NCBI GenBank assembly: GCA_008692225.1
Contig: VICG01000004.1
Coordinates: 306,001 to 370,000, forward strand
Direction: 5' to 3'
DNA length: 64,000 nucleotides
DNA from: Monilinia fructicola
Lineage: Eukaryota > Ascomycota > Leotiomycetes > Helotiales > Sclerotiniaceae
Part shown: positions 11,155 through 22,829 of the stretch, one piece after another
Position numbering within the stretch: position 1 is the stretch's first letter
Layout: each line of letters opens with the position of its first letter
Notes under the pieces: model-generated
Told to the model about the DNA's origin: nothing
Database searches by the model: none
What the model saw: only the letters and a program-made list of their open reading frames with translations
Position numbers and translations under genes: made by a program

Positions 11155-13249
11155 GTCTTGTCACGAGAGGAAAATGTTTCGTTTCTTGGAGATTAGTCGC
11201 GGCACCAAATAGTGAGATACGAAAAACGAAAAACGAAAAATGAAATGAGAATAATGTAAAGGATTGACAGGTCTTCATGTGAGATTAGTATATTAGTATC
11301 TACTCGGACAATGAATAGAGATATAAGGGGCTTAGGGCATTGGACGTTCAATGGATACCGATTCCAGGACGATATTTATGTGATTTGATGCTAAGCTTTT
11401 TATACGATATTCGCTCTAAATTAAATTGATTTAATGAGGAGAAAGTATAAATACGGTTTTAACAATCTAACAAATTATATCTAATTATATTAACCACACA
11501 TTCACTCTGGAAGGGATCTATTGAGAGTAATGTTGATTTCGATTATTAGGGGGCGAAGAGTTTGAAAAGGGGGAGCGCTCTCATCCGGAGATTTTCGCGG
11601 ACAGTAACCTACGCTCTGCGTCTTTCAGAGCGACGACGAGATTTGAAGGTAAAACCGCCCCATTTCTTCCTTCCTTTCTATCATCCTTTCATCATGATTC
11701 GATGAGTCCTCTGCAGAATGACCGTGAATCATCATCATCCATCACATCGGGAGTGCTTGGATATCCCTCTGCGTAAGATTCCAGCTCGGTGATTAGAGAT
11801 ACATCACGTGTCCGGAGTCGAGAGTTGACATAACCCTACCCCCTGCCCTAGCCGGCGCTCGACGCCCAGAGTCTCGCATTAATTCCGTCGGACTCTTCGT
11901 GCAGATTGGAGGGGATTGGCTCACATATACATAATCATGTGTTGAGCCTTACGCGACCCGTGTTGGTACTACGCATGGAAAGCGCAATTTCGGAGGGTTT
12001 TTGGCGGAAGCTTCGTGAGGCTGGTTGGGTTAGGTTCACCTTAAGCTTCGTGCTGTTGGTTGTGTTTGGAGATTTACTTTCCATGTCATTAGAATAATTA
12101 TCCTCTGTGTTTCGCCCCTTAGGCCTTCCATACATACATAAAGTTCTCCAGACACAAACCCACCACCCGGCCATACAATTCATACAATTGAGGGTGAGCC
12201 ATGCTCGCAAATATTCGAAGCTTTTTGTTCTATTAGGAAAATAACCCCCCTTTCCCCCTTTTTAAGGAAGGGGGACCTTTTTGAATCCTATACCACCATC
12301 TTGTTCTTTTGTTTTCCTCAAGTAACGATACAAATAAACAAAGCATTATACCCTCTTTATTGTATTGAAATACAGATTATATGAATACAGTTATCATCAT
12401 GTGATGATAAAACTGTACAGAATCAATCAAGGATACAAAAGGATCCAACGTAAAAATCAACATCAAGTGCGGTTAACTATAAAATTGTACAACATACAGT
12501 TTAATTATAAAGCATCTTCACGCAAAACATCATACCACGCGATGGAAATTCAACGCCGTGCAAAATCCATCCATGTCGGAGGAGGATGATTTCCTGCCGG
12601 CTCGAACACCAACGTCCGAAGACTGGAAGGGGGATCGAGCACGGAGTTGATGTTGGAGCGGGTTGGTAAGGTTACGGATGAGCTGTGCGAGTAGCTTTGT
12701 ATAATCTAGAGTGCCAAAATATGGCATGTTGCCATAATATTAGGATTATATGGCAGATCTTTGGAGTGTGGACAGGCTGGAATTGGCAGTAAGATTATCA
12801 TGTATGCAAATAGGAGTCAGTTAACACCCCTCGATAATAACCCGCCTTTTTCTTGAGCTGAGTCTGTTAATCTTGATCTGTAGCTAAGCGTGTTCAAGTA
12901 TGTTGAAAGATTTCCAATCGAGGTTTATCAAGCTTGGCCTACTGAACTCGCATATGGCGGATTTATTAGTATCTTCGTCGATATCGTCGTTGTTATGAGT
13001 ATTGGGGCTATTGGGAACTTGAAGTGGTTGATACGTTATTGTAGAAAAGGGGGGCGCTTTCGATAAAATGGGGGGAGTGCGAAAGCGAGGTAGAAAAAAG
13101 CAATTCTTGAATGAAATGGACAGGATCATTTGAAACAGCTTTTGATTTTAATGGAATGGCATCTAGATACGTTACTATTATCATTGAAGTGGAGTTGATG
13201 ATGTTACAGTTGAGAGAATTGAAGAGTTGAAGTGGGATTGAGGATGGTA
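11155..13249. other. Intergenic, no gene recognised
   Basis: Two kilobases without a supported gene. CACGTG occurs at about 11807. A short inverted pair CCCCCCTTTCCCCC / GGAAGGGGGAC lies near 12247-12278. Open frames are short and unrecognised. Confidence 0.3.
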
Positions 13250-14097
13250 AGTCGCCTACCCTACTTCTCGCCACCCCCCATTTGGCCAGCATTTCACACT
13301 AAAAACGGCCATTTTTACGTATTTATAACTCTTACGAAAAATAAATATATATATTTTTTAAATTTTAAATAAAGCTTCTATAATATAATTATTAATAAAT
13401 TCTTAAAAATCTTAAATTTTTGCGATTTTTTTATAAAGAAGTAATAAAAGATTATAGAAAATTAAGAATTTTCGCTTTTGGATTTGTATGGAAATCACAT
13501 ACAAAATTGAAACTTTGAAACAAATATTTATAATTTCTTAACAAAACTAATTAAAAATAATCTGTAAATTTTTATAGAATTTACTAATCAATATATAATA
13601 AATAAGCTATTTAAAATATATATAATAATTTGAAATTATTGAGTAAATTGAAATTAGAAGTTTTTTACTTAAAATTTTATCGTTAAAATCTAAGAATCTA
13701 TATTAAAAACATTTATTATAATAATAGTATATTATTAAAATAATATATTCAATTTAAATTAGCTTTAAGATTCTTGAATTTTTCTTAGATTATTTTTAGC
13801 TATTTTTATTAAATAAATATAACTTTTTTTTTAAAGATTTTGATTTGTATAGGATTTACATACAAATTGAAAATGAAATTCTCATTTTCTATAATCTTTT
13901 ATTACTCTTTATAAAAAAAATTCACAACAATTTAAGATTTTCAGAATTTATTAATCATTATATATAGAAGCTTTAGTTAAAATTTAAAAAAAATACATAT
14001 TTATTTTTCGTAGAGTTATAAATACGTTAAAATGGCCGTTTTTGGTGTGAAATGCTTGGCCAAATGGGGGGGGTGGCGAGAAGTAGGGTAGGCGACT
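13250..14097. mobile_element. 848-bp terminal-inverted-repeat element with TA target duplication (MITE or internally deleted Tc1/mariner-Fot1-like)
   Basis: The two ends are inverted copies: the left end starts AGTCGCCTACCCTACTTCTC and the right end finishes GTAGGGTAGGCGACT. Matching continues inward for about 240 bases with some divergence, so 13250-13500 pairs with 13840-14097. TA lies directly outside each end (13248-13249 and 14098-14099). The outer about 70 bases of each arm have mixed composition; the interior is extremely AT-rich with no open frame, as expected after RIP. A TA duplication plus an AGTC tip fits the Tc1/mariner superfamily (Fot1/Pogo type). No transposase is present, so it is either a MITE or a deletion derivative. 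Confidence 0.8.
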
Positions 14098-17000
14098 TAT
14101 GTGGTATTTTGAGGCTAATATGGATGTTTTGAGGCTATTTCAAAACTAATATCGTATTCCGAAGGGTTTTTCGATATAGACGTTTAAGCGCTTTTATTAC
14201 TATATATATATAATATTCGTTATATATTAGGAGTTAAGAGGATTTTGTGTAGTAACAGTATATTGTTATAAATGTGATACTTCAGGAATAGCTAGGTAGC
14301 CAGATCGGTAGTCATTTATTAAGCGGTTTAGTTTAGTTTTGTAGATATTGCCATGGGAGGAGGAAAGGAAGAGAGGAACAAGAGGAAGAGATGGGCGAAT
14401 GACGATTACATTACCAGCTCAACACCTCTCCATAACAATTTTTCACTGACATATCAAGCTTAAGGGATTTCACAATTATATAATTATAAATGAAAAAAGT
14501 CAAAACGCTTCATAATCATCAGAATAGTTCTACACCTACAGTAGCTAGATGACGATATATCCCAACTCCCAACTCCCATCTTTTCTTCCTTCGCAACAAG
14601 ATAGGAAACAAATCAATCCAGATCTCATCAATCTACGTGCACTGAACCAGGGCTATAACCACGGTACATAATCGAATCCCCATCACGGTTTCTGCAGTTC
14701 GAAAAGTTGCGTCCAGGTCTTGATTTAGAACTAAACATACTCCTACTTGTAATTATATGCAACCCCTTTATCAAACACACACACACTCCTCTCTCTCTCT
14801 GTCTCTCTCAAACACACACATATATATATATGCACACACTTTCAGCCTCTAAGATTGGTCATTATATCTTTATCTTTGTCTAGATAGGTATCATTAATTT
14901 TGCCTCTTTTTTTCCTTTCCTTTCCTTTCCTTTGATCTTACCTCGTTTCGTGGCTTATTATTATTACATCTATTCACATGCTTCATCATCATCTCCTCCC
15001 CCATTACCCCATCCCCATCCCCATCTCCCTCATAATTCCCTCATCTCAAATCACCAAATCCCCTTCACACCCTCCTTCTTCCCCCCCACCACCGCACTGG
15101 GAAAACGTAGCCACCGACCTCACCGCGCCACCCCTCCCCCTCCCCTCCCAGACCGCACGCTCAACCTCTGATTTTGCAGCTCGCGATCTGCATTGAGGAG
15201 GTTCTTGACAATTTCGGCGAATGATGATTTTTTCGCCAGCTGTTGTTTTTTTGGCCGGTGTTAGGTGTTTGGATGTATTGTATGCTGTATGTTGTATGTT
15301 GTAGAACTATGGCAAATGGCAAATGGCAAATAGAAAAGCCATCTATCGCTCCCCTCCCAGAATTTGTTTCCCTCAAAGCAAATACCAAGAATCATCTCCA
15401 GATACCCCATCAGAGAATTCTCCCAGAAATCCACAAGGATCCTTACGTGAGGGGATGCCTTGCATCCCTGTAGGGTTCTTGGGAATCAGTTGAGTTGAGT
15501 TGGATCGAATTGAGACGAGTTGAAGGAATGGGAATTCCCCTCGTGACCTCACGATTAAATGGGACGGGATATTGGCACTAAATCTCGATGACTCCATCTG
15601 AGGACCAGAGCAAGTAAGGGAAGGGAAAAAACAAGAAGAAGAAAAAATCAACTCACCACCCTCCCACTTTCCATCTCCCCTCTACACTTCACACACATAC
15701 CCTCATCCCAGCGCTCTCGAAACTCCCCCTCCTCACCACCCCCCCGCAATCCTCCACTCTCCCCCCGCTCGTCGATCCCCGTCCCCCTCTTCCCACCGCT
15801 CGAACCGGCCCCTCTCAAACCTACACGCGGACTCTCGGATGCCGTCTCCCCGCTAGAATCAGCACCCACCCCACCCAACGATTCCACGCATCGTTCCTGA
15901 AGCAATAGCGAGGTGTGGCGCGCAGGTGTGGTGGGTGAGGATGTAGATGCACATTCTTGGTACGCGGTCGATGACTCTGATGTGACGGGAGATCTGGAAG
16001 ACGTCGTACCTGACCTTACGCCGTGGGGGTCTGGATCGATGTTGGGTTATGAGATGTTGTGTTGTGTTTGTTGTGTTATCGGGGTGAGGTATTTCGATTT
16101 CTTTCCTTCTTTTTTCTTTTTTCTTTTCTTTTTCTTTTCGCGTGCAGTAGGTTACAGTAACCTTGAAGTTATGGACGAATGGACGAATCGACGATGTACG
16201 AACGGAAACTACGGAGATGCGCGCCTCGTAATTCTATCCTTCACCAGCAATTGACTATTGGCTATTTATTGCTTGAATCTCGGTGCGCTTTGCTTTGCTG
16301 GGGTTTGCTGCGTGAATGAATCCAATCGAGGAAATATGTAGGTATGTATGTATGTATGTATATATGTATGTATGTGACTGCAGCATCCAGATAGAACAAT
16401 CGCCGTCTATCACCATCAATCACACCTCATTCATTCATTCATTTATTCATTCGCCCACCCCCCTACGCACTCTTCACACCAAGAAAGATTCGAAATAACC
16501 TTAACCTTGCCGTCGCAATTAACCCGAAACCCTCCCGACGCAAAGCCAAAAAGCCAAAAACCCAAATTATTTGTTCTCTAGTACGTGCGTGCGTGCACTT
16601 GAGTCGATGATGGATGCAGCTGGCGTAGATAGATAGATAGATAGATGATGGACGATGGACGATGGCCTGCAGGTAAAATATCGAAATCTAATCTCGTGAT
16701 GGGTTGAAATGGGTGAAGTGTATTTGATTCGACTTGATCCCATTCACATGAATTGAAAGCAGCAGAAGGAGAGGATGAAGAAATAAACGACCAAAAGAAT
16801 CAATCGTAATTAGGCAAGTTTTTTCTTTCCTTTTCCTTCCTTTCCTTTCCCTTTCTCTCGCCGCGTTCCGTTTTAATATATCTATCTCACGCTCCCCGGG
16901 AAGTCCGTCCTAATTAATGTGCATGAACAAGCCAACGAATAATCAAATACTCAAATGCCCGTACCCAGGTAATAACAGACGTCTAATATGAATCTATTCC

Positions 17001-17627
17001 ACAACATCGGGCTCCGATCAAGATAATAAATAACATGCATGCATCAACCCTCTCTCTCTCTTGTCTATTTGAATGATTTTTCTGCGGTTGCTATTCATGA
17101 TATGCTCTGCTATGCTACGCTCGTCTCTGCTAACCTGCGCTGGCCGTGGTCATTCGGGTTGCAGATTCGTGATTCGCAAGGTTGTTGGCGACGAACTAAA
17201 GTACTGTGACCCCGGAGACTGCAGCAAGATTACCAAAGCAATCCGATGGATTGGGATTGTCGTGTATAGATCTATATAACCTTCTATATACAATCTATAC
17301 ATGCAGCCAGCAATAGAGATGGGTGGTGATATAATGGCTCCAAGGTTATTTGAGGGATACATTAAGCTGTTGAAGATATACGATATATATTATCCATATA
17401 CCTATATACATACTCGGGCGCGTCTTAAGAGAGGCATTGGCAGGAAACGTGGATCGTGGTAAACTGATCTTCATTGAAAAACTACCTAAGCTCTCTACTT
17501 ATAGCTCCAGGCTATGCTAACTGTGCCGTTCCTGCCGACAACGTCGGCTACGCTGGCGACGTCGCTCCTGCCGACACGCCAAGGCTGTCGGCTCCATCGT
17601 CGCCGACTCCTTCCGTGAAGACCGTCA
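14098..17627. other. Gene-free stretch with microsatellites
   Basis: No gene is supported. Simple repeats are frequent: AC, CT and AT runs at 14776-14833, C-rich and pyrimidine-rich text at 14990-15150 and 15655-15870, a TTTTC-type run at 16105-16138, GTAT repeats at 16341-16376 and GATA repeats at 16626-16647. Reading frames at 15000-15200 (plus) and 15373-15905 (minus) are open but low in complexity. GC-rich text with two small hairpins (see findings) lies at 17525-17612. Confidence 0.35.
16341..16376. repeat. GTAT tetranucleotide microsatellite
   Basis: About eight imperfect GTAT units, broken once by ATAT. Confidence 0.8.
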
Positions 17628-17789
17628 TGTGACGAATATCACGTGTCTGAGGCACGTGATATCTCATCACGCTAAGCGATACTGTTCATAAAAGAGATCT
17701 CTAGGGGACCTAGAGATCTCTTCCCTCCTTAGCTTTCTTATTCTAGTTAACTGACCTCTATTGACTCGCTCTAGTATGTGATCGTGACA
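17628..17789 (+). mobile_element. LTR-like unit, about 162 bp
   Basis: The unit begins TGTGACG and ends CGTGACA, forming short imperfect inverted ends of the TG..CA type. Inside are an E-box-like palindrome (GGCACGTGATATC), a TATA-like ATAAAAG, a strong palindrome AGAGATCTCTAGGGGACC/TAGAGATCTCT and a pyrimidine-rich 3' part. This is the layout of a small fungal LTR (U3 promoter, R, U5). AT-rich sequence without coding capacity follows directly, as if the internal region had been lost to RIP. No matching 5-base flanks were found. Compare 26800-26962, which has nearly the same length and the same ending. Confidence 0.5.
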
Positions 17790-18215
17790 ATAATAAAAAA
17801 TTTATTATATTTTTACTCTTTATCTTAAAAAGCTTTTGTAAATCTAATAATAACAAATAAAACTAAATTAAAATTAGTATATTATATAGAATTAAATGCT
17901 CTATTTAATATAGTTTTTAGTTTTTATATAATTAATACTTGAATCTAATTTATTAAAGTTTTAAATATAAGTAATATAAAATAAAATAAAATAAAATAAA
18001 ATAATATACCTTTTTAAATTCTATTTAATAAATAAAAGTAATTGATATTCAAGAATTTAAAACGCTTTATTATATATCTTTTTAACTTTATAATAATTTT
18101 AAAGCATTTCTTATAATATTTCATTTATTCGTTGATTTATTATAATTTTCTAAAGATTAAATATACAAAAAATACATATTTCGTTTTTCGGTTAATTTTT
18201 AGCCCGGCATTGACC
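17790..18215. other. AT-rich block, probable RIP-degraded transposon remnant
   Basis: About 85% A+T and no frame. It ends at a GGCATTG-ACCCAAAA-CAATGCC hairpin (18207-18229). The text just before that hairpin (AAAAAATACATATTTCG) resembles the inner right arm of the 13250-14097 element, which suggests a partial relative. Confidence 0.45.
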
Positions 18216-18393
18216 CAAAACAATGCCAAGTATTTCCTTACGAAAGTAGATACTAGGTAAAACGTATATTGTAGGTCTAACTATAACATTTATCAGAAAA
18301 GGCGTTAAGGTCATTTCAGCAAGGAGTAGCTGAGAAGGCTGAAAGAGCCTACTACTATAGTTTGACGCAATTGAGATAGCAAGCTTACAAGAA

Positions 18394-18625
18394 AAGTGTA
18401 GGTCTCACCCCAATCAGGAAATGTGCACATATAGTACGTGGTTTTGGTATATTTATTCGTCTCTCTCTAACTTCCACCCTTTGTCTCTCTTACTTCCACC
18501 CTTTGTACGAAGAGTGGATGTATATATACTATCTACATCCCATTCCTGCTCCGCGTATTCTGGCCGCTATCGGCGTCCGGTCCGCGCAGCGGAGTGGTGC
18601 GCCGATACGCATAGTTCCGGTATGG
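18394..18625 (+). repeat. Dispersed repeat, copy A (left edge of the accessory island)
   Basis: This segment is alignable with 30334-30600 in the same orientation. Shared blocks are TGTAGGT, CCAATCAGGAAA, TGCGCACAT / TGTGCACAT, GTGGTTTTG, TTATTCGTCT, CCACCCTTTGT / CACCCTTCGT, GTGGATG and GCAGCGGAGTGGTG. The copies are diverged (roughly two thirds identical by eye). It ends about 320 bases upstream of the NLR start codon. Confidence 0.65.
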
Positions 18626-18948
18626 GTTCCAACAAAAAGCATCCAATCTGCTGCTGTGCCTTATTGGAGGTTGAGGACAAGGAATGCAAAAATGGAAAGT
18701 GAGCTGAACAATCCTTGCGGTTGCATATAGACTATAGCCACTGGACGGGCAGACTCATTAAGAAAAGGCAAAAGACAACCTTTCCCAACGAACCTTAGAA
18801 ACTTTCGTTCTTTCTCAATTTTTTGTCCTGATAGGAAACACTAGAATAACACCAAGTTAGGGTTCGTTTTTTAATTCTCCTCAACTATAGCTAACACTAA
18901 ACATAAATTAGAATCCTGTGAACAAACTTTTTTCGCGAGGCTGAATCG

Positions 18949-21900
18949 ATGAATATGGCTGAAACTTCTCGATCATATGAACACGACGATTATACTGTGG
19001 GGTGGATATGCGCTTTACCCAAGACCGAGCTGGTAGTCGCAGGAGCGATGCTGGATGAAGAACATCCAGTACTACCTGCTGCGGATCCTGGAGATACAAA
19101 TGTTTATCTTCTGGGCAAGATTGGATCACATAATGTCGTGATTGCTTGTTTGCCTGCCGAGAATCCAGGCAATGTATCGGCTGCGATAGTAGCGAAAGAT
19201 ATGCTTCGAAGCTTCAAAGCAATCAGGTTTGGTTTGATGGTTGGTGTTGGTGGTGGAGCACCATCTTGTATCGAATTAGACTCAAATGCAGACGAAGGTT
19301 TTGAAGATGAAGATGAGGATGATGAAGATGATGAAGATGATGATGATGAAGTTGAGAAAAGGGGAGATATCAGACTTGGAGATGTTGTGGTCAGCTTGCA
19401 TACCAAATCAAGCCAAGCTGTTGTGCAGTATGATTTTGGGAAATCGCTCCAGGGGGGGAAATTCTTTCAAACGGGAACGTTGAACAAACCACCAAACATC
19501 TTGCTTAATGCAATTAGCATGCTTCAGGCACAGTACGTGCGAAAAGCTGGCAATAATCTTTCGGAACATCTTACGAGAATGGTGTCTACTAATCCGGGTC
19601 TGGCTCGCAAGTTCGAGTACCAAGGATCCGGGAAAGATCGACTTTTCAAGCAAAATGTTAGTCATGTCGATGGAAAGAAGTCATGTAAGACTTGCTGTGG
19701 TCTAGCTGACGTCAATCTTGTGAAAAGAAGACAACGGGGTGATACAACTCCGGTGGTGCATTATGGAACTATTGGCTCGGCGGATCAGGTAATGAAGGAC
19801 TAGGTTTTAAGAGATTGTGGGCGAAAGAGAAGAATCATTTGTTTCGAAATGGAAGCTGCAGGTAAATCCAAGATTTTCTTCTTCCAGAAAGTAAAGTATT
19901 TGACTTATCTTTGTTAGGCTTGATGGACACATTCCCATGTGTGGTTATTCGAGGAATTTGTGATTATGCGGACTCTCATAAGAACAAAATATGGCAACCT
20001 TATGCTGCAGCAACTGCAGCGGCATATGCAAAGGAACTTCTAAGAGTCATACCTGGACAAGCTGTGATGAACATGTCCCCAATCGAACTTGGTCAGTAAT
20101 TTCTGATTCTTGTGGCCCAGGCCAAATTCTTTTTTGTTATATAACAAGTATATCTTCGTATTATGCTAGCTTTGGATCAATGACTAAATGTGAAGTTCAT
20201 AATTTTCCCTTTTATATCTTTGCAATTAAAGAAGTAATATAATTAATTGATATTTGTAGTTACCGACAAGATCGTACAACAACTCAAACAATGGCGACGA
20301 ACGGATGAGGAAGAAGAATGTCTCCAATCATTTCGCACTACAAACTATGAGACCCAAAAGAATTTAAATCCAGAACGAGAAAAAGAAACATGTCTTTGGT
20401 GCTTGGAGGATACAACATTTCTCGACTGGAGAGATAAATCAACATCCCGGTTGCTATGGGTAACTGCCGATCCTGGTTGTGGAAAATCAGTACTATCAAA
20501 AGCACTTGTTGATGAACGTCTACTTGAGCGGGAAGTGAACGGAACAACTATTTGCTATTTCTTTTTCAAAGATACATCCGAAGAACAAAGAAGCCCTACA
20601 AGTGCGTTGTCAGCTTTGCTTCATCAACTCTTCACTTCAGAAAAAGGAGGAAAGTTGATCAAACATGCTATGCCTGCTTTCCGCGAGAACAAGACGCATC
20701 TTTCTAAAAACTTGGAAGTTCTATGGAAGATTGTCCAAGATATTGCGATGGATCCAGATTGTGGAAAGATTGTTTTCTTAATTGATGCTCTGGATGAATG
20801 TGAATACGAATCTCAAGAGAATCTTATTACAAAACTCAAGGAATTCGAGAAGCTTCATATACGTAACGGACTTTCAAAAAACAATCTTCAAATATTTATA
20901 ACTAGTCGGCCATATTGGGATATAGAGAGTTGATTCCAAGAATTGATTAATGATGTCCCTGGCATACGACTCCAAGGAGAGAATTATTCGAAAGAAATTC
21001 GTTTGGAAATCGATCGCGTTATTAAAGCCCGGGTAAACAAACTAGATGGGGTTATAGCAAGTGCAAGAGCTCGTGATCTGCTACTGGAAGGCCTTTCAAA
21101 AATCGAAAATCGAACATATCTATGGCTACATCTCATTTTTGAGAGCATCAAATTCAACCCAAGAATTGATGTTCAAGTCGTCAAAGATCTCTTAAGAACA
21201 TTACCGAAAACAATAGAAGAGGCTTATGAAGCTATTCTGAAAAGAAGCGATGAACCTTCAAAAGCTATGAGACTACTGCATATCATTGTAGGGGCGACAA
21301 GGCCGCTATCTCTAAAGGAAATAGGAATAGCTCTGTATATTACAGAGGACATACACAGGTATCAGGATCTTGAGATTCAAGAAGATGAACAATTCAAGAT
21401 TGTCATTCGACACCTCTGTGGTTTATTTGTCAGTGTTGTCGACGGCAAGGTCTTTTTGATTCATCAAACCGCAAAGGAATATCTTATTGGAAGTTCAAAC
21501 AAGACCACGTCTATGTCCGGATCTTGGAAGAATTCACTAGAACCAAAGGTTTCGAATCTTATATTGACAGAATGTTGTTTGTGGTATCTGTCATTCGAGG
21601 ACTTTGAAAAACTATCTCCGCCAGAACGTATGTCTGAAATAAATCAATACTGTGCGGAGAACCATTTTCTCGATTATTCTGCAAAAAATTGGTCTACGCA
21701 CTTTAGAGAGGCTGAAAGCATGGATCTATACAAGTTAGGCTTGATCACCTGCGATGTTAGCTCAACCCGCTTCTTGTTATGGTTTTCAATCTATTGGAGA
21801 CTAGATAATTCATACTTCCATGGTCCACCTGAATGGAAGAACGACTTATTTCCAATAGCCTACTTGGGAATAGATAGTTTGATGCCAATATTGCTAGAGT

Positions 21901-22829
21901 CGATAGATATTGATGCAAGAGATTCAGGGCTTAGAACGCCGTTATTGTGGTCAGTGGAAAGAGGTAATGAAGCAATAGTGAAGCTATTGTTAGAAGCAAA
22001 AGCTGATGTGAATGCACAAGGTGGTCGTTATGGCAATGCACTTCAAGCAGCTTCTTGTGGAGGAAACGAAACAATAGTAAAACTATTGCTTGAAGCAAAA
22101 GCTGATGTGAATGCACAAGATGATGGATATGATAATGCATTTCAAATGGCTTCTTATGCAGAATACAAAGAAATAGTGAAACTATTGTTGGAAGCAAAAG
22201 CTGATGTGAATATAAATTGTGGTGCATATAGCAATGCACTTCAATCAGCTTCTTATAAAGGAAACGAAGAAATAGTGAAGCTATTGTTGGAAGCAAAAGC
22301 TGATGTGAATGCACAAGGTGGTGAATATGGCAATGCACTTCAAGCAGCTTCTTATAGAGGAGACGAAGAAATAGTGAAACTATTGCTTGAAGCAAAAGCT
22401 GATGTAAATGCACAAGGTGGTGAATATGGCAATGCACTTTACATAGCTTCTAATAAAGGATACGAAACAATAGTGAAGCTATTGTTAGAAGCAAAAGCTG
22501 ATGTAAATGCACAAAGTGGTAAATATAGCAATACACTTCAAGCAGCTTCTTGTAATAGAGATAAAGCAATAGTGAAATTATTGCTTGAAGCAAAAGCTAA
22601 TGTAAATGCACAAGGTGGTTATTATAGCAATGCACTTCAAGCAGCTTCTTATTATGGATACGAAACAATAGTAAAACTATTGTTAGAAGCAAAAGCTGAT
22701 GTAAATGCACAAGGTGGTAAATATGGCAATGCATTTCAAGCAGCTTCTTTTAGAGGACACAAGGCGGTGACGAAACTCTTACTTAGTACAGGCGAAGTCA
22801 AGATCGATTCGAAAGATATTGATGATTAA
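18949..22829 (+). CDS. Fungal NLR: PNP_UDP-NACHT-ankyrin protein, with two in-frame stops (possible pseudogene)
   Basis: With introns 19862-19917 and 20092-20259 removed, 1219 codons read in one frame from ATG 18949 to TAA 22829. The N-terminal PNP_UDP_1 (nucleoside phosphorylase-like) domain begins DDYTVGWICALPKTELV and includes GVGGGAP, GDVVVS, CFEMEAAG-LMD and VVIRGICDYADSHK. It contains an acidic insert of about 20 Asp/Glu residues (19290-19360). The NACHT domain has P-loop TADPGCGKS (about 20465), Walker B FLIDALDECEYE (about 20780) and TSRPYW; a helical region with FLIHQTAKEYL follows. Ankyrin repeats occupy 21930-22811. Proteins of this design act as fungal intracellular receptors in allorecognition or innate immunity, where ligand binding triggers NACHT oligomerisation. 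Two nonsense codons interrupt it: TAG 19801-19803 (KD-stop-VLRD) and TGA 20931-20933 (DIES-stop-FQELI, where CGA Arg is likely). Both could be C-to-T changes. No indel occurs in the frame. Confidence 0.85.
22020..22811 (+). repeat. Eight exact-length 99-bp ankyrin units
   Basis: Units begin at 22020, 22119, 22218, 22317, 22416, 22515, 22614 and 22713, each 33 codons, with no length variation. The second half of each unit is nearly invariant (IVKLLLEAKADVNAQ). The first half varies at residues 2-4 and 12-17 of the unit. One degenerate capping unit (RTPLLWSVERGNEAIVKLL) precedes the array. Confidence 0.9.

Noticed and set aside
14932..15196. Overlapping plus-strand proline/histidine-rich frames
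   Set aside because: Produced by pyrimidine-rich CCCCATCC-type text; two frames are equally open.
15373..15905. Minus-strand open frames (85 and 92 codons) with a possible intron joining them, including a CVKCRGEME motif
   Set aside because: Gly/Arg/Ser-rich low complexity, no in-frame start upstream before a stop, and only one CxxC pair; not enough to call a gene.
21931..22437. 168-codon minus-strand frame of His/Leu-rich repeats
   Set aside because: Antisense shadow of the 99-bp ankyrin units.
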